Shown: positions 1 through 9,128, numbered from the stretch's first letter. The stretch is 64,000 nucleotides of DNA from Ciceribacter sichuanensis (GCF_024055605.1 NZ_JAMXLX010000006.1:310001-374000); one strand, 5' to 3'. Notes: generated by a model not told the origin, from the sequence alone. Program-made: numbers and translations.

Positions 1-1
1 T

Positions 2-370
2 ATGGGTGACCACTTGAGTTTTATCGATGGCTTGCTGGCCCGAATTGACGGTCCCATGAGCCTGCGTTTGCTCCTGCAGCCGCTCATGGCGCTGTTCTTC
101 GCTTATGACGATGGCAGGAGGGACGCGCGTGAGGGGCGGGCTCCTTATTTCTGGGCATTGTTCACCGATGCGGAGCACCGGCGCGACATGTTGCAGAGTG
201 GCTGGAAGTCGATCGGCAAGGTCTTCATCATCGCCGTCATCCTCGACCTGATCTTCCAATACATCGTCTTCCACGATTTTCGCCCCGTCGGCGCGCTGGT
301 TGCCGGAACTGTTCTGGCGATCATTCCCTATACCTTGCTTCGCGGACCTGTGAACCGGCTCAGTCGTTAG
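2..370 (+). CDS. small inner-membrane protein, unknown function
   Basis: A 122-residue reading frame whose ATG is the second base of the window, so the real start could lie upstream of what is visible. Two hydrophobic stretches can be seen: one near residues 20-35 (LLLQPLMALFF) and a longer one around 75-112 (KVFIIAVILDLIFQYIVF and then ALVAGTVLAIIPYTLL). The polar stretch between them is rich in Asp, Arg and Glu. I do not recognise the family. It lies just upstream, on the same strand, of a run of envelope genes and may belong to that cluster. The gap of about 320 bases to the next gene argues against tight cotranscription. Confidence 0.55.
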   Translation: MGDHLSFIDGLLARIDGPMSLRLLLQPLMALFFAYDDGRRDAREGRAPYFWALFTDAEHRRDMLQSGWKSIGKVFIIAVILDLIFQYIVFHDFRPVGALVAGTVLAIIPYTLLRGPVNRLSR

Positions 371-692
371 AGGCAATCGCATGCACCACATCCGCACCGT
401 CGCTCTTTCCGACCCATCGGCGATACTGCCGCCAAACGAGGTTGTGGCGTCGTTGGGATCATGCCGTGATGCTGTGCGCTCCAGGGTCACTCGGTCCCTG
501 GAGATAAAAGTGTCCGTGGGCGAAAGCCAAGGCCGGCTCGCGACCGTATCTCCCGTCCCTGATCTGCTGCGCGCTTTTCTACTTCATGATGCGGGAGGGT
601 TCGGCATGCTACTAAGGGGTTAGTATTCTGCCGATGCACTCATGTGATAGGCATTACTTAATGAGAAAGCTAAATTCTGGTGGGGAGAAATA
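371..692. other. intergenic region, no convincing gene
   Basis: An 80-codon frame at 381-623 has no good ribosome site, no recognisable motif and unconvincing composition, so I do not call it. The last part (about 620-680) is more AT-rich than its surroundings and probably carries the promoter of the downstream DUF2092 gene. A ribosome site, GGGGAGA, sits just before that gene at 683-689. Confidence 0.5.
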
Positions 693-1508
693 ATGCGAAG
701 TATCCTTCCACATGGCGCCCAATCGAGCGGGTGGCGGCGCATGATGTATCGCCTTCTCGCAGCATCACTTGTTTTGGGGCTGTACCATTCCTCGGCACAA
801 AGCCAAGGCGCGATCGATGATGACGCCGACAAGCTGTTGCATGCCATGTCGTCTTATCTCGGCGGCCTGAAAGCGGCGACGTTTGACTACGACACCGATC
901 AGGATATCGTCGACAGGCAAGGGCAGAAGCTGCAATACAGCGCCTCGGGGACGATAGCGATATCGCGACCGGACAAGTTGCACGTAACGCGCATAGGTCC
1001 CTTCGCGGATATCGAGGCCATATTGAACGGCAAGAGCATTTCGCTTTATGGCCGCGGGCTCAACGTCTATTCCCAGATGGAAAGTCCGGAAGCCACTATC
1101 GATGCCGGTCTCGAGGAGTTCCGCATGTCGACGGGCCTGGACGCCGCGGGGGCCGATCTGCTCGCAGCCGATCCCTATGCGCTGCTGACCGAAACGGCCG
1201 AGGAAGGAAGATTCGTCGGCAATGCCTTCGTCGGCGGCGTGGAATGCGATCATCTCGCATTTCGGACGGATACCGTCGATTGGCAGATCTGGATCCGCAA
1301 GGGCGAACAGCCCTTGCCGGTCAAGTATGTGATCACCTCGAAATGGGTGACGGGCGCCCCAGAATATTCGGTACGACTTACCAACTGGAATGTAGATCCC
1401 GCAATCGACAAATCGGTATTTGAGTTCTCTCCCCCCGCAGGCGCGAGAAAGATCGAGCAGATCGGCTCCGATGCCATCGGCGATGTCATTCTGGAGGATG
1501 CACAATGA
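693..1508 (+). CDS. DUF2092 family periplasmic protein
   Basis: The 271-residue protein begins with a basic segment and a hydrophobic signal peptide (about residues 17-35, ending near SSAQSQGA), so it should be exported. The rest matches what I know of the DUF2092 family, which resembles LolA/LolB/RseB-type lipid-binding folds. Features include repeated beta-strand segments, ASGTIAISRPDKLHV near residue 85, and a C-terminal WQIWIRKGEQPLPVKYVIT segment. A ribosome site (GGGGAGA) precedes the ATG at 693. Its stop overlaps the start of the next gene by four bases (ATGA), implying translational coupling. The exact function is unknown; envelope maintenance or lipoprotein handling is inference from the fold class. 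Confidence 0.8.
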   Translation: MRSILPHGAQSSGWRRMMYRLLAASLVLGLYHSSAQSQGAIDDDADKLLHAMSSYLGGLKAATFDYDTDQDIVDRQGQKLQYSASGTIAISRPDKLHVTRIGPFADIEAILNGKSISLYGRGLNVYSQMESPEATIDAGLEEFRMSTGLDAAGADLLAADPYALLTETAEEGRFVGNAFVGGVECDHLAFRTDTVDWQIWIRKGEQPLPVKYVITSKWVTGAPEYSVRLTNWNVDPAIDKSVFEFSPPAGARKIEQIGSDAIGDVILEDAQ

Positions 1509-1828
1509 AATCGCGCCGCTATTTGTCAATTGCCACTCTGGCTCTTACCTTGGTGGCGGTGGATTGCTGGACCGAAGGAGCCATCATCCCGTCGCATTTC
1601 GTAATCTCCGAAGCCCAGGCCAGGGTAGGTCGGCCGGCCACTCCCAGAAGCGTTGCAGGCGTTGCCCGCCGGACAACGCGCCGGGTCGTGCGCCGATCCG
1701 CCATTTACGTCTCGACCTTGCCAAGGGGCTGTTCGGCCGTGGTTATCAACGGTGTGTCCATCTGGCAGTGCGGAGGAGCGTACTACCAGTCCTATGGTGG
1801 ACGCTACGTTGTCGTTTATGTCGACTGA
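1505..1828 (+). CDS. small secreted basic protein paired with DUF2092
   Basis: The 107-residue protein has an N-terminal hydrophobic signal (SIATLALTLVAVDCW), then an Arg-rich middle (TTRRVVRRS, about residues 57-65). The C-terminal segment contains two Cys residues and many Gly and Tyr residues (CSAVVINGVSIWQCGGAYY). The start overlaps the stop of the DUF2092 gene (ATGA), so the two are probably translated together. I recall similar small proteins beside DUF2092 genes in other alphaproteobacteria. A possible disulfide between the two Cys residues would fit a periplasmic or surface location. Function unknown. Confidence 0.7.
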   Translation: MKSRRYLSIATLALTLVAVDCWTEGAIIPSHFVISEAQARVGRPATPRSVAGVARRTTRRVVRRSAIYVSTLPRGCSAVVINGVSIWQCGGAYYQSYGGRYVVVYVD

Positions 1829-2020
1829 TGACACGGGAGTATAGCACACGTCCTTCCGAAAGCCGTCGATCTCCATGGTTTCGAAATTCCATCAGGTGGG
1901 GAGGCTGGCCAGTTTCCGAAACACAAGAACTACTTCGAATTGCGTAACCTCTTGCAGATTCGAGCCCGTGGAACGGACGCGCCGCAGAAACCGATAGCAA
2001 GCTAACCCTCGGAGGGGATT

Positions 2021-2839
2021 ATGCGACTGGCATCAAAAGTATCGGTCGTATCTCGCGCACTCGTCGTGACTGCGACCTTGATCTTCCCCGGCCAGACGGT
2101 GGCCCAGGACCAAACCCAGGAACTCGCCAAGCAGCTGTCGAACCCGATTGCTTCGTTGATAAGCGTACCCTTTCAGTTCAACTATGATCATGGCTATGGG
2201 CCCGATGACGGCGACAAGGGCTTCGTCAATGTACAGCCTGTCATACCGATCTCCATCAATGACGAATGGAACCTGATCTCCCGAACGATCGTGCCCATCA
2301 CCTGGCAGAACGATATTGCCGGACCATCGGGCGAGCAGTTCGGCCTAGGCGACGTGGTCCAGAGCTTTTTTCTCTCTCCGGTCAAGCCGACGGAGGGAGG
2401 TATCATCTGGGGTGTCGGTCCGGTGTTCCTTCTTCCGACGGCCACCGACGACTTGCTGGGCGGGGAAAAATGGGGCGCCGGCCCCACAGCCGTCGCATTG
2501 AAACAGAGCGACGGATGGACAGTCGGAGCGCTTGCAAACCACATCTGGTCATTCGGCGGCGACGATAGCCGCCCCGATGTCAACGCGACATTCCTGCAGC
2601 CCTTTGTCTCATATACGACGTCCGACGCCTGGACGTTCACGCTCAACACCGAAAGCACATACAACTGGGAGGCCGACGCATGGTCCGTCCCTGTCAATGT
2701 CACGGTCGCAAAGCTTGTCGTCTTGGACAAACAACCCGTCAGTCTGTCCGCCGGAATTCGATACTGGGCGGAGAGCCCGGAAGGTGGCCCCGAGGGATTA
2801 GGGTTCAGGATGGGTGTCACCATGTTGTTCCCGAAGTAG
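2021..2839 (+). CDS. outer-membrane beta-barrel, MetA-pathway/transporter-like
   Basis: The 272-residue protein has a signal peptide (about 1-29, ending TVAQ). It then shows alternating amphipathic strands typical of the outer-membrane family often labelled transporter, phenol MetA-pathway-like or neuromedin U: PFQFNYDHGYGPDDGDKGFVN near residue 50, VQPVIPISINDEWNLISRTIVP, and a C-terminal strand ending in Phe-Pro-Lys. A strong ribosome site (GGAGGGG) lies eight bases before the ATG. It sits on the same strand between the DUF2092 pair and the MscS channel gene. The substrate cannot be read from the sequence. The final residue is not the classical Phe but the overall barrel pattern is clear. 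Confidence 0.75.
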   Translation: MRLASKVSVVSRALVVTATLIFPGQTVAQDQTQELAKQLSNPIASLISVPFQFNYDHGYGPDDGDKGFVNVQPVIPISINDEWNLISRTIVPITWQNDIAGPSGEQFGLGDVVQSFFLSPVKPTEGGIIWGVGPVFLLPTATDDLLGGEKWGAGPTAVALKQSDGWTVGALANHIWSFGGDDSRPDVNATFLQPFVSYTTSDAWTFTLNTESTYNWEADAWSVPVNVTVAKLVVLDKQPVSLSAGIRYWAESPEGGPEGLGFRMGVTMLFPK

Positions 2840-2920
2840 ATTTGGACTGTTGCGGCGACGGTCCCGTCTTGGGGATAGGTGGGGACGGAGACTGCTGGAG
2901 CCTGGAGGAGAATATGGGTA

Positions 2921-4759
2921 ATGGCTGAGAACACTTCGGATGCGGGTCTCACCTTTCTAGCCGCAGGTCTGCAGCAGTTCGCAGAACGGTTCATCGAGGG
3001 GCTCCACGTCCGATACCTTGCCTGGCTGGCGGCGCCCGCGGAATTTGAAACGTTCCGGGCGTCTTTCGCGCAGGTCTCCACCTCCGGTTTCGCAATGGCT
3101 TCGCAGATCCTTCTGATCGTCGCGATCGTTGCCGTACCGCTTGTCATCGGAGGCCGGCGGATCCGCATAGGGACGGGCACTGCGTGGAGCCGCCTGCTTT
3201 TATCGGCGACGGTGGCGGTGATAGCTCTGGCGATCGGTTTCGTGGCGGCGCGACTGCTGGCATCCCAAGGATTGCCGGTGCAAACGCTCCAGCTTTGGGT
3301 TACGTCCACCGTGGCGGGATGGGTCGTGCTCATCGCGCTGCATTGGCTGCTTCTGCAACAGCAGCCTCCAGAAGCCCGTCTTCGGCGGAACCGTTTGACC
3401 AAATTCGTTCGCGATCTCTCCCTTGCCATCCTATGGGCGGTTGCCGGGCTTTCGCTTGTTGCCTCACTGCGGCTGTGGGGTGCCGGCGCCGGCATGATCG
3501 ATCTGTGGGGAACGGTGGTGGTAACCTTGCCCACGTTGCTTCTGTCCACCGGCGCCATATGGCGTCACAGGCGAACGCTTGCCGGAACCGTGGCCGGACC
3601 CCGTCCTCGCGCTTTCTGGCGCGGCAGCTTCGCGCGATGCTGGCCGGCTATCGTGATCGGCTTCATTCTTTTCATTGTGGTCAACGCGCAAGTGGCCCGA
3701 ACGATGGGGGTGGCGCTTCCGGGGGGTGCCGTAGCCATGACAGCCCTCATCGTGATCGCGACGCCGCATCTCGATGCCATGATATGGGATTGGGCGCAGC
3801 GCGGCCTGAACTCGCCGAACATCTCGACCGCGGCAGCCGCATGGCGGCAGACGGCCCGCTTCACCGTCCTGATCGCCGTAATCGCATCGCTGGGCGCCTT
3901 ATGGGCAGCGCCGCTGGCCGTGGGGTTCGGCATCGACCTCAGGCATGTTGCGCTCGACGCTTTCAAGGTCGCCTTGATCGGGATGTTCACCGCGTTCTGC
4001 TGGAATTTGATCGGCACCTCGATCGAGCGCGTGTCACGGGCGGACAGGATAGCTGCCGCCGCCGGATCGACCATGACAAGCTCGAGACTGGGCACGCTTG
4101 TTCCCCTGTTTGGCTCGATCGGCAAGTCGCTGATCGTCGTGTTCGCATTCCTTTCCATTCTGGTGACCGTCGGCGTCAACGTGTGGCCACTGATCACCGG
4201 CCTGAGCTTCTTCGGGCTGGCCATCAGCTTTGGTACGCAAGCACTGGTCAAGGACGTCGTCTCGGGCATGTTCTTCCTGATCGACGATGCCTTCCGCTAT
4301 GGAGAATACATCGAGACGACAGGTGCCAAGGGAACGGTTGAGAAGATCTCGCTTCGCTCCGTCTCGCTGCGTGGCTCCCGCGGTCCGATAGCGACCGTCC
4401 CATATGGCCAGATGGGCAAGGTCCAGAACTTCAGCCGAGACTGGGTCATCGACAAGATCGCCCTGCGTGTCTCCATGGACACCGATGTCGAACTGGTGCG
4501 CAAGATCTTCAAGAAGATTGGAGAGCAGATCTCCGCGGACCCCGAGCTGAACCAGAACCTTCTGGAACCCTTCAAGAGCCAGGGCTCAACGGAGGTGGAG
4601 GACGGCACGCTTATCGTCAAGGCGAAGTTCATGGCAAAGCCCGGCACGCAGTTCCTCATCCGGAAGGCCGCCATGAAGGCCATACTGCAGGCGTTTCGCG
4701 AAAACGGCATCCGGGCCGTTCCCAAGCCGTTCACCGGCGAGGTCGACCCGAACGCATGA
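2921..4759 (+). CDS. MscS-family mechanosensitive channel, multi-TM
   Basis: About ten hydrophobic helices precede a typical MscS core. The pore-lining helix is SFFGLAISFGTQALVKDVV, followed by FFLIDDAFRYGEYIE and the beta domain with VPYGQMGKVQNFSRDW. The frame opens at 2879, but I prefer the ATG at 2921 (MAENTSD), which has GGAGGAG upstream. This gives about 612 residues, so it belongs to the larger, extended MscS-like proteins rather than the 286-residue E. coli MscS. It acts in the inner membrane as an osmotic release valve. Its stop overlaps the next start (ATGA), coupling it to the hydrolase gene. Confidence 0.88.
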   Translation: MAENTSDAGLTFLAAGLQQFAERFIEGLHVRYLAWLAAPAEFETFRASFAQVSTSGFAMASQILLIVAIVAVPLVIGGRRIRIGTGTAWSRLLLSATVAVIALAIGFVAARLLASQGLPVQTLQLWVTSTVAGWVVLIALHWLLLQQQPPEARLRRNRLTKFVRDLSLAILWAVAGLSLVASLRLWGAGAGMIDLWGTVVVTLPTLLLSTGAIWRHRRTLAGTVAGPRPRAFWRGSFARCWPAIVIGFILFIVVNAQVARTMGVALPGGAVAMTALIVIATPHLDAMIWDWAQRGLNSPNISTAAAAWRQTARFTVLIAVIASLGALWAAPLAVGFGIDLRHVALDAFKVALIGMFTAFCWNLIGTSIERVSRADRIAAAAGSTMTSSRLGTLVPLFGSIGKSLIVVFAFLSILVTVGVNVWPLITGLSFFGLAISFGTQALVKDVVSGMFFLIDDAFRYGEYIETTGAKGTVEKISLRSVSLRGSRGPIATVPYGQMGKVQNFSRDWVIDKIALRVSMDTDVELVRKIFKKIGEQISADPELNQNLLEPFKSQGSTEVEDGTLIVKAKFMAKPGTQFLIRKAAMKAILQAFRENGIRAVPKPFTGEVDPNA

Positions 4760-6144
4760 GCGCCCTTCAGAAAGATCGGCATTGCGGAAAGATGATACCT
4801 ATGAGGCAGCGAATACTCGATACGATATATCGCCTGACCGGATATCCACCCGGTTTCCGAAGTGCGGATTATGTTCGACAGGAAACCGGCCTTGCATCCG
4901 TTGCGCCGGCTGCCGACGCGCGCGTGCGCCGCAAAGCCATCGAATCCGGGCAAGGATGCGCGATCAAGGCCGTCGTCATCCTTGTCTGCCTGCCGCTCGC
5001 GGGATGCGCAGGACGGATCGAGGGTGTTCTGACACCGGTTGCTGCCAGCCAGAGTTCGGCATCTGCATCAACTGTAACCATGCTGGTTGCCACCAGTCGA
5101 GAGCCATCAGGCGATCCCGCAACCCTGTTTTCAGGAGAACGCAGCCCGAACCTGTCGCTGACCGACATCACCGTTTCCATTCCCGCGAAACGGTCGCCTG
5201 GCACAGTGCAATGGCCGAAAAAACTGCCTCCCGACCCTGACAAGGAGTTTGCGGTTATCAGGGCGCAAAGCGTGTCGCGGGGGCCCGAGGCTCGCAAATG
5301 GTTCAGCCAACACAACAGCAATGGCCAGGTTCTTGTCTTCGTGCACGGCTTTAACAATCGCTATGAGGATTCAGTCTTTCGCTTCGCGCAGATCGTCCAC
5401 GATTCCCACGCGGAGGTCGTTCCCGTGCTCTTCACATGGCCGTCGCGGGCAAATGTGCTCGACTACAACTACGACAAGGAGAGTACGAATTTCTCGCGAA
5501 CAGCATTGGAGGAGGGACTGAGGATTCTCGCGGACGACGCCACGGTCAAGGAGGTGACCGTCATGGCGCACTCGATGGGCACATGGCTGGCGATGGAAGC
5601 GCTGAGGCAGATGGCCATACGCGATGGAAAGGTCGCGGCGAAGATAAAGAACGTCATTCTCGCCTCACCCGACCTCGATGTCGATGTCTTTGCGCGCCAG
5701 TGGTGGGAGCTTGGAAAGGCCAAACCCAAGATTACCATTTTCGTCTCCCAAGACGACCGTGCGCTCAAGGTATCGCGCCAGATCTCCGGTGGCGTCGACC
5801 GGGTCGGACAGATCAATCCTGCGGCCGAACCATATCGGACCAAACTGGAGGCCGCCGGGATTACGGTAGTGGATCTCACGAAGCTCAAGACTGATGATTG
5901 GCTCAATCACGGAAAATTTGCGGAAAGCCCCGAGATTGTGCAACTGGTCGGCTCCCGGCTGGTGACGGGACAGACACTTACGGATTCGGATGTCAGTCTT
6001 GGAGAAACGATCCTTGGAGCAGTCAATACCGTGGGTCAGGCGGCAGCAACGACGATGACCGCTCCGCTCGTCATCGCAGGGGGCAAGACGCCGCCGCGGC
6101 AATCCGACCAGACCGACGCCATCCTGGCCGGCGAAACAAAGTAG
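4756..6144 (+). CDS. alpha/beta hydrolase of the DUF900 type, predicted lipoprotein
   Basis: This is an esterase/lipase-like protein related to COG4782. The nucleophile elbow is AHSMG (GxSxG-type). It is preceded by the HGFNNRYEDSVFRFAQ oxyanion segment and a FTWPSRA motif characteristic of the DUF900 group. A lipobox (CLPLAGC) lies about 70 residues into the longest frame, unusually far for a signal peptide. Either the ATG at 4756, which overlaps the MscS stop, encodes a cytoplasmic extension, or translation starts later, for example at the GTG at 4924, giving a conventional lipoprotein signal. A C-terminal tail of about 100 residues is low in motifs. Substrate unknown. Confidence 0.8.
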   Translation: MSALQKDRHCGKMIPMRQRILDTIYRLTGYPPGFRSADYVRQETGLASVAPAADARVRRKAIESGQGCAIKAVVILVCLPLAGCAGRIEGVLTPVAASQSSASASTVTMLVATSREPSGDPATLFSGERSPNLSLTDITVSIPAKRSPGTVQWPKKLPPDPDKEFAVIRAQSVSRGPEARKWFSQHNSNGQVLVFVHGFNNRYEDSVFRFAQIVHDSHAEVVPVLFTWPSRANVLDYNYDKESTNFSRTALEEGLRILADDATVKEVTVMAHSMGTWLAMEALRQMAIRDGKVAAKIKNVILASPDLDVDVFARQWWELGKAKPKITIFVSQDDRALKVSRQISGGVDRVGQINPAAEPYRTKLEAAGITVVDLTKLKTDDWLNHGKFAESPEIVQLVGSRLVTGQTLTDSDVSLGETILGAVNTVGQAAATTMTAPLVIAGGKTPPRQSDQTDAILAGETK

Positions 6145-6366
6145 CGTCCGCGGATGCGGGGCTGCAAGAGGGATCGGAATAGTGCAGCTTCAAAGCCGTC
6201 GGCTCTACCATATTTTTCCCCGTACAGCGTAAGTCGTATAAAAGAACATTCTAAAAATAAATTGAAATTTATGGTTGCTGATAATAGGATTTTCGTGGGG
6301 ACGTCGCCGGGATTCGGACCAAAAACATTGGCGTTTGGTGGTCGCGGCGAGCGATTGGAGACGAAC

Positions 6367-7158
6367 GTGCAAAAGTACTTCGCAATGGGAATTCTGACGG
6401 CGTGTTGTATTTTCACCGGCGCGCTGGCCCAGGCGGCCGACGTCACGCCGCTCCTGACGCCGAAGCCGGAGCAGTCGGAAACGCAGGATGGCTGGACCTT
6501 CTCTTTCGCGCCCTATTTCTGGGCCACGAGTCTGTCTGGCGATACCGCACAGTTCAGTTTGCCAGCGGTGCATGTTGATGCTTCTTTTGGCGATATACTT
6601 GAAAATCTCGATTTTGCCGCCATGGCGGCGGGGGAAGCGCGCTACGGTCGCTTCAGCATCATTGGCGATATTGAATACTCCAAGCTATCGGTGGGAGGAT
6701 CTACTCCCTTCGGCATCCTGGCATCGGATGTGAGTGTCAGGACGGAAACTTTCTCCGGCTTGATAGGCGCGGGCTATTCCGTTCTGTCGGATTCTTCCGG
6801 CTATCTTGACGTCGTGGGCGGCATCAAGGTGTGGTCTGTCGACACCACGATTTCGTTTAGCGGCGGCCTCCTGAACGGTGTGAACAGGAGCGACAGTGCG
6901 ACTTGGGTGGATGCACTTGCAGGTCTGCGCGGCAGTTATTCACTGACGTCGGAGGTCTATGTGACCGGTTGGGGCTTCGTTGGAGCGGGTTCGGCCGATG
7001 TCGATTGGGATGTCGCCTTGGCTCTCGGCTACAGGTTCAATGAAAGATTGTCAGCGATAGCCGGATATCGCGCTGTGGGTGTCGATTACAGCAATGACGG
7101 TTTCGTCTTCGACGTCGTTCAACAAGGACCCATATTAACCTTGGAATTGCGATTCTAG
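6367..7158 (+). CDS. outer-membrane beta-barrel protein
   Basis: The frame is open from 6154, but GTG at 6367 has a ribosome site (TTGGAG) and places a clean signal peptide at the start (MGILTACCIFTGALAQAA follows), giving about 263 residues. The mature part resembles small porin-like barrels: WTFSFAPYFWATSLSGD, repeated Gly-rich strands such as RYGRFSIIGDIEYSKLSVGG, and a C-terminal LTLELRF with the terminal Phe expected for Bam insertion. It has a 222-base gap from the hydrolase gene that includes an AT-rich stretch, so it may have its own promoter. Function unknown. Confidence 0.75.
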   Translation: MQKYFAMGILTACCIFTGALAQAADVTPLLTPKPEQSETQDGWTFSFAPYFWATSLSGDTAQFSLPAVHVDASFGDILENLDFAAMAAGEARYGRFSIIGDIEYSKLSVGGSTPFGILASDVSVRTETFSGLIGAGYSVLSDSSGYLDVVGGIKVWSVDTTISFSGGLLNGVNRSDSATWVDALAGLRGSYSLTSEVYVTGWGFVGAGSADVDWDVALALGYRFNERLSAIAGYRAVGVDYSNDGFVFDVVQQGPILTLELRF

Positions 7159-7385
7159 TGGGTTCTGGCCTGAGCCGAAATCGTGGTCTATGTGTCGGCC
7201 TGGCCCCGTCAATGTCAGATAATTCAATGGTTTATCACGCGAATCGGCGTTAAGCTCTATGTCGGCTGTACTCTCACGTTATCGACCTTCATAAAGGGAG
7301 GGGAGCACGAGGGAAAGGGCCTCGATGTGTCCCGTATCCGCTCGGATGCAGCACGGGACCGGTACGGCCCCAGTGGGCGGTCTGG

Positions 7386-7691
7386 TCAGGCCGCCGGCCG
7401 AGCTATAGGTTTCGGAACAAGCGACAACTTGAAACCTAGGGCATCGGCCACCTTGGCGATGGTTCCAAGCTCCGGATTTCCATCACCGTTAAGAGCCTTG
7501 TAAAGGGCCTGCCGCGTCAATCCTGTTTGCCGCGCCAAATCCGTCACCCCTCGGGCCTTGGCAACGACACCCAAGGCCATAGCGAGTTCATGGGGATCGC
7601 CGCTTTCACTTGCTGCAGCGATATACTCCGCTATAGCTTCATCGTTTTCGAGATAGCGGGCAGAGTCGTATTCTCTGGTCACGAGTGGCAT
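7386..7691 (-). CDS. HigA-like addiction module antitoxin
   Basis: The 101-residue protein carries a helix-turn-helix: ARGVTDLARQTGLTRQALYKAL, residues about 48-69. An acidic N-terminus (YLENDEAIAEYIAAASESGD) precedes it. This matches the putative addiction module antidote family (COG3636). A ribosome site (GGAG) lies in the tail of the toxin gene, whose stop is four bases from the antitoxin ATG. The order is therefore toxin first, antitoxin second, as in higBA loci. It should neutralise the toxin and repress the shared promoter at 7997-8025. Confidence 0.88.
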   Translation of the reverse strand: MPLVTREYDSARYLENDEAIAEYIAAASESGDPHELAMALGVVAKARGVTDLARQTGLTRQALYKALNGDGNPELGTIAKVADALGFKLSLVPKPIARPAA

Positions 7692-7694
7692 AGG

Positions 7695-7991
7695 CTACTC
7701 CTTTAGCGTTCTGGCCAAAGCCTTGGCCTGTTCAATATCCTTGGACTGGGTCCGCTTGTCACCTCCGCACAGAAGGACAATGACAACCGCACCATCTCTC
7801 ACAAAGTAGACGCGGTATCCCGGACCGTAGTCGATGCGAAGTTCACTTACACCTTCGCCAACTGGTTTGACGTCACCGGGATTTCCCATTGCGAGGCGGT
7901 CGATGCGGTGGGAAATTCGCGCCTTTGCACGATGATCGCGCAAGCGAATGATCCAAGTGGCATACTCAAGAGTTTCGCGTATGGAAAACGT
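7695..7991 (-). CDS. RelE/HigB-type toxin, apparent ACG start
   Basis: The killer-protein family (COG3657, Gp49-like RelE fold) is clear from GNPGDVKPVGEGVSELRIDY, GPGYRVYFV and VIVLLCGGDKRTQ. The usual length is about 98-100 residues. The first ATG (7943) gives only 82 residues, but the frame stays homologous upstream (FSIRETLEYATWIIRLRD). It reaches an ACG codon at 7989-7991, exactly where family members normally have Met. I annotate from that codon. A good promoter ends right at it, so the message may be leaderless. Translation from ACG, from the internal ATG, or loss of function are all possible. Confidence 0.75.
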   Translation of the reverse strand, partial: TFSIRETLEYATWIIRLRDHRAKARISHRIDRLAMGNPGDVKPVGEGVSELRIDYGPGYRVYFVRDGAVVIVLLCGGDKRTQSKDIEQAKALARTLKE

Positions 7992-7996
7992 AGTCG

Positions 7997-8025
7997 ATTG
8001 TAAACCATGGTTGTCAAATCGTCAA
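7997..8025 (-). promoter_or_regulatory. promoter of the toxin-antitoxin module
   Basis: On the minus strand a -35 box TTGACG (8025-8020) and a -10 box TACAAT (8002-7997) are separated by 17 bases. Transcription would begin near 7990, on top of the apparent ACG start codon of the toxin. Confidence 0.6.
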
Positions 8026-8714
8026 GCAACTGAGTTGGTGGCGATAGGCACTCGAAGGCAAACGTTGCCTGGTTTTCCAAGCGGACCGCGTTTCCCTTGA
8101 CGGCTCCACAAGGCTCACTCTCGAGGTCAGCGACGGGATGCTAAAGTGCTGCACCTAACCGCCAATCAAGTCGTGGGGCTTCGATCTTGGCCCAAACGGA
8201 AAGAAGCGGATGTTACTTCACGATATCCCGTCAGGGGCATTATCCATCCTCGTCCTCTTTGTATGGGGAAACGTCCAAATCATCGAGCAGAAGGGCGAAA
8301 ATCACCTCGAAGAGGGTTCTGCGCCGTATCTCGACACGGCGTTCGGGGATATTGTCGCCAAGGGCGTGAGGGGTCCTTCTTTCCGCGCCTGTCGCTTGGC
8401 CGGCACCTGCATCCCGCCGGGTCTCGTATCCCGCCAGTTCATGGAGAGCGCGTGAGACGGAAGCCGTAGGCGCAGCCGACATCCGTAAGGACAGGCTTTA
8501 ACTGGAGACATCCTGCGCCCCATGCGCGATTCTTCTGTGGTCGAAGCCGCGACGGCGGGAGCATGTCCGGAGATTGCCGGCGAAAATCGCAGGCGCAATC
8601 AGGCCGCAAATGGACCTGCCTGATCGAGGTCTCGACGGGTGAATAGGGAAATTCACCGACGATGCGGTCCCGTCCGGCGCGTCGTTTCCGCCGAGTTCGT
8701 CGCGCCCAAGCGGG
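8026..8714. other. non-coding stretch between two toxin-antitoxin modules
   Basis: About 690 bases with only short frames on both strands (for example 8210-8455 plus and 8240-8482 minus). None shows a ribosome site or a recognisable domain. The stretch may be decayed accessory DNA between the two modules. Confidence 0.45.
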
Positions 8715-9128
8715 TCAGAAATCCCACGGCGAAATGAGATGCAGGCTGGTCGTCCGGAAGTCTCTCAGGTTGCGGGTTGCCAGACGGCCGCCGTTGACCT
8801 GCGCGATCGCGGCGATCATGCCGTCGGGGGCGGACATGATATGTCCCTGCCGGGCTGCATCACCCATGATTTCGCCATAGGCAAGGGCAGCCTCCTCGGT
8901 CAGGCCGAAGATGCGATCGGCAAAGCGGCGTCGCCAGTCCTGCAGCCCCTGTTCCAGCCGGTCGGCCCGCTGGTCCGGCCTGATCTTCTGGATGCCATAG
9001 GCAATCTCGGCAATCGTCACCGTCGGCAGCGCCAGTTCCGCGTCGTGTCGAACAAGCCAAGTAACGACCGCCTCGTCCGGGGCCTTCTTCAGGGTTTCCG
9101 AGATGACGTTGGTATCGAGGAAAATCAA
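8715..9128 (-). CDS. PIN-domain ribonuclease toxin (VapC/FitB type)
   Basis: A 137-residue PIN domain. The acidic active-site residues are visible: Asp in FLDTNVISE (residue 5), Glu in TVTIAEIAYG (about 41), Asp in SAPDGMIAAIA (about 102) and a late Asp in TRNLRDF. The start codon is TTG at 9128, overlapping the antitoxin stop, which indicates coupling. These toxins cleave RNA in the cytoplasm when the antitoxin is degraded. Its length and motif spacing resemble FitB-type toxins. It follows its antitoxin, the normal vapBC order. Confidence 0.9.
   Translation of the reverse strand: MIFLDTNVISETLKKAPDEAVVTWLVRHDAELALPTVTIAEIAYGIQKIRPDQRADRLEQGLQDWRRRFADRIFGLTEEAALAYGEIMGDAARQGHIMSAPDGMIAAIAQVNGGRLATRNLRDFRTTSLHLISPWDF

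Noticed and set aside
381..623. 80-codon plus-strand frame
   Set aside because: No ribosome site, no motif, and poor composition compared with the neighbouring genes.
2194..3558. Minus-strand open frame across the barrel and MscS genes
   Set aside because: It spans parts of two plus-strand genes with signal peptide and MscS motifs, and has no motif of its own.
8146..8469. Overlapping short frames between the two toxin-antitoxin modules
   Set aside because: Several frames compete, none has a ribosome site, and none matches a known domain.
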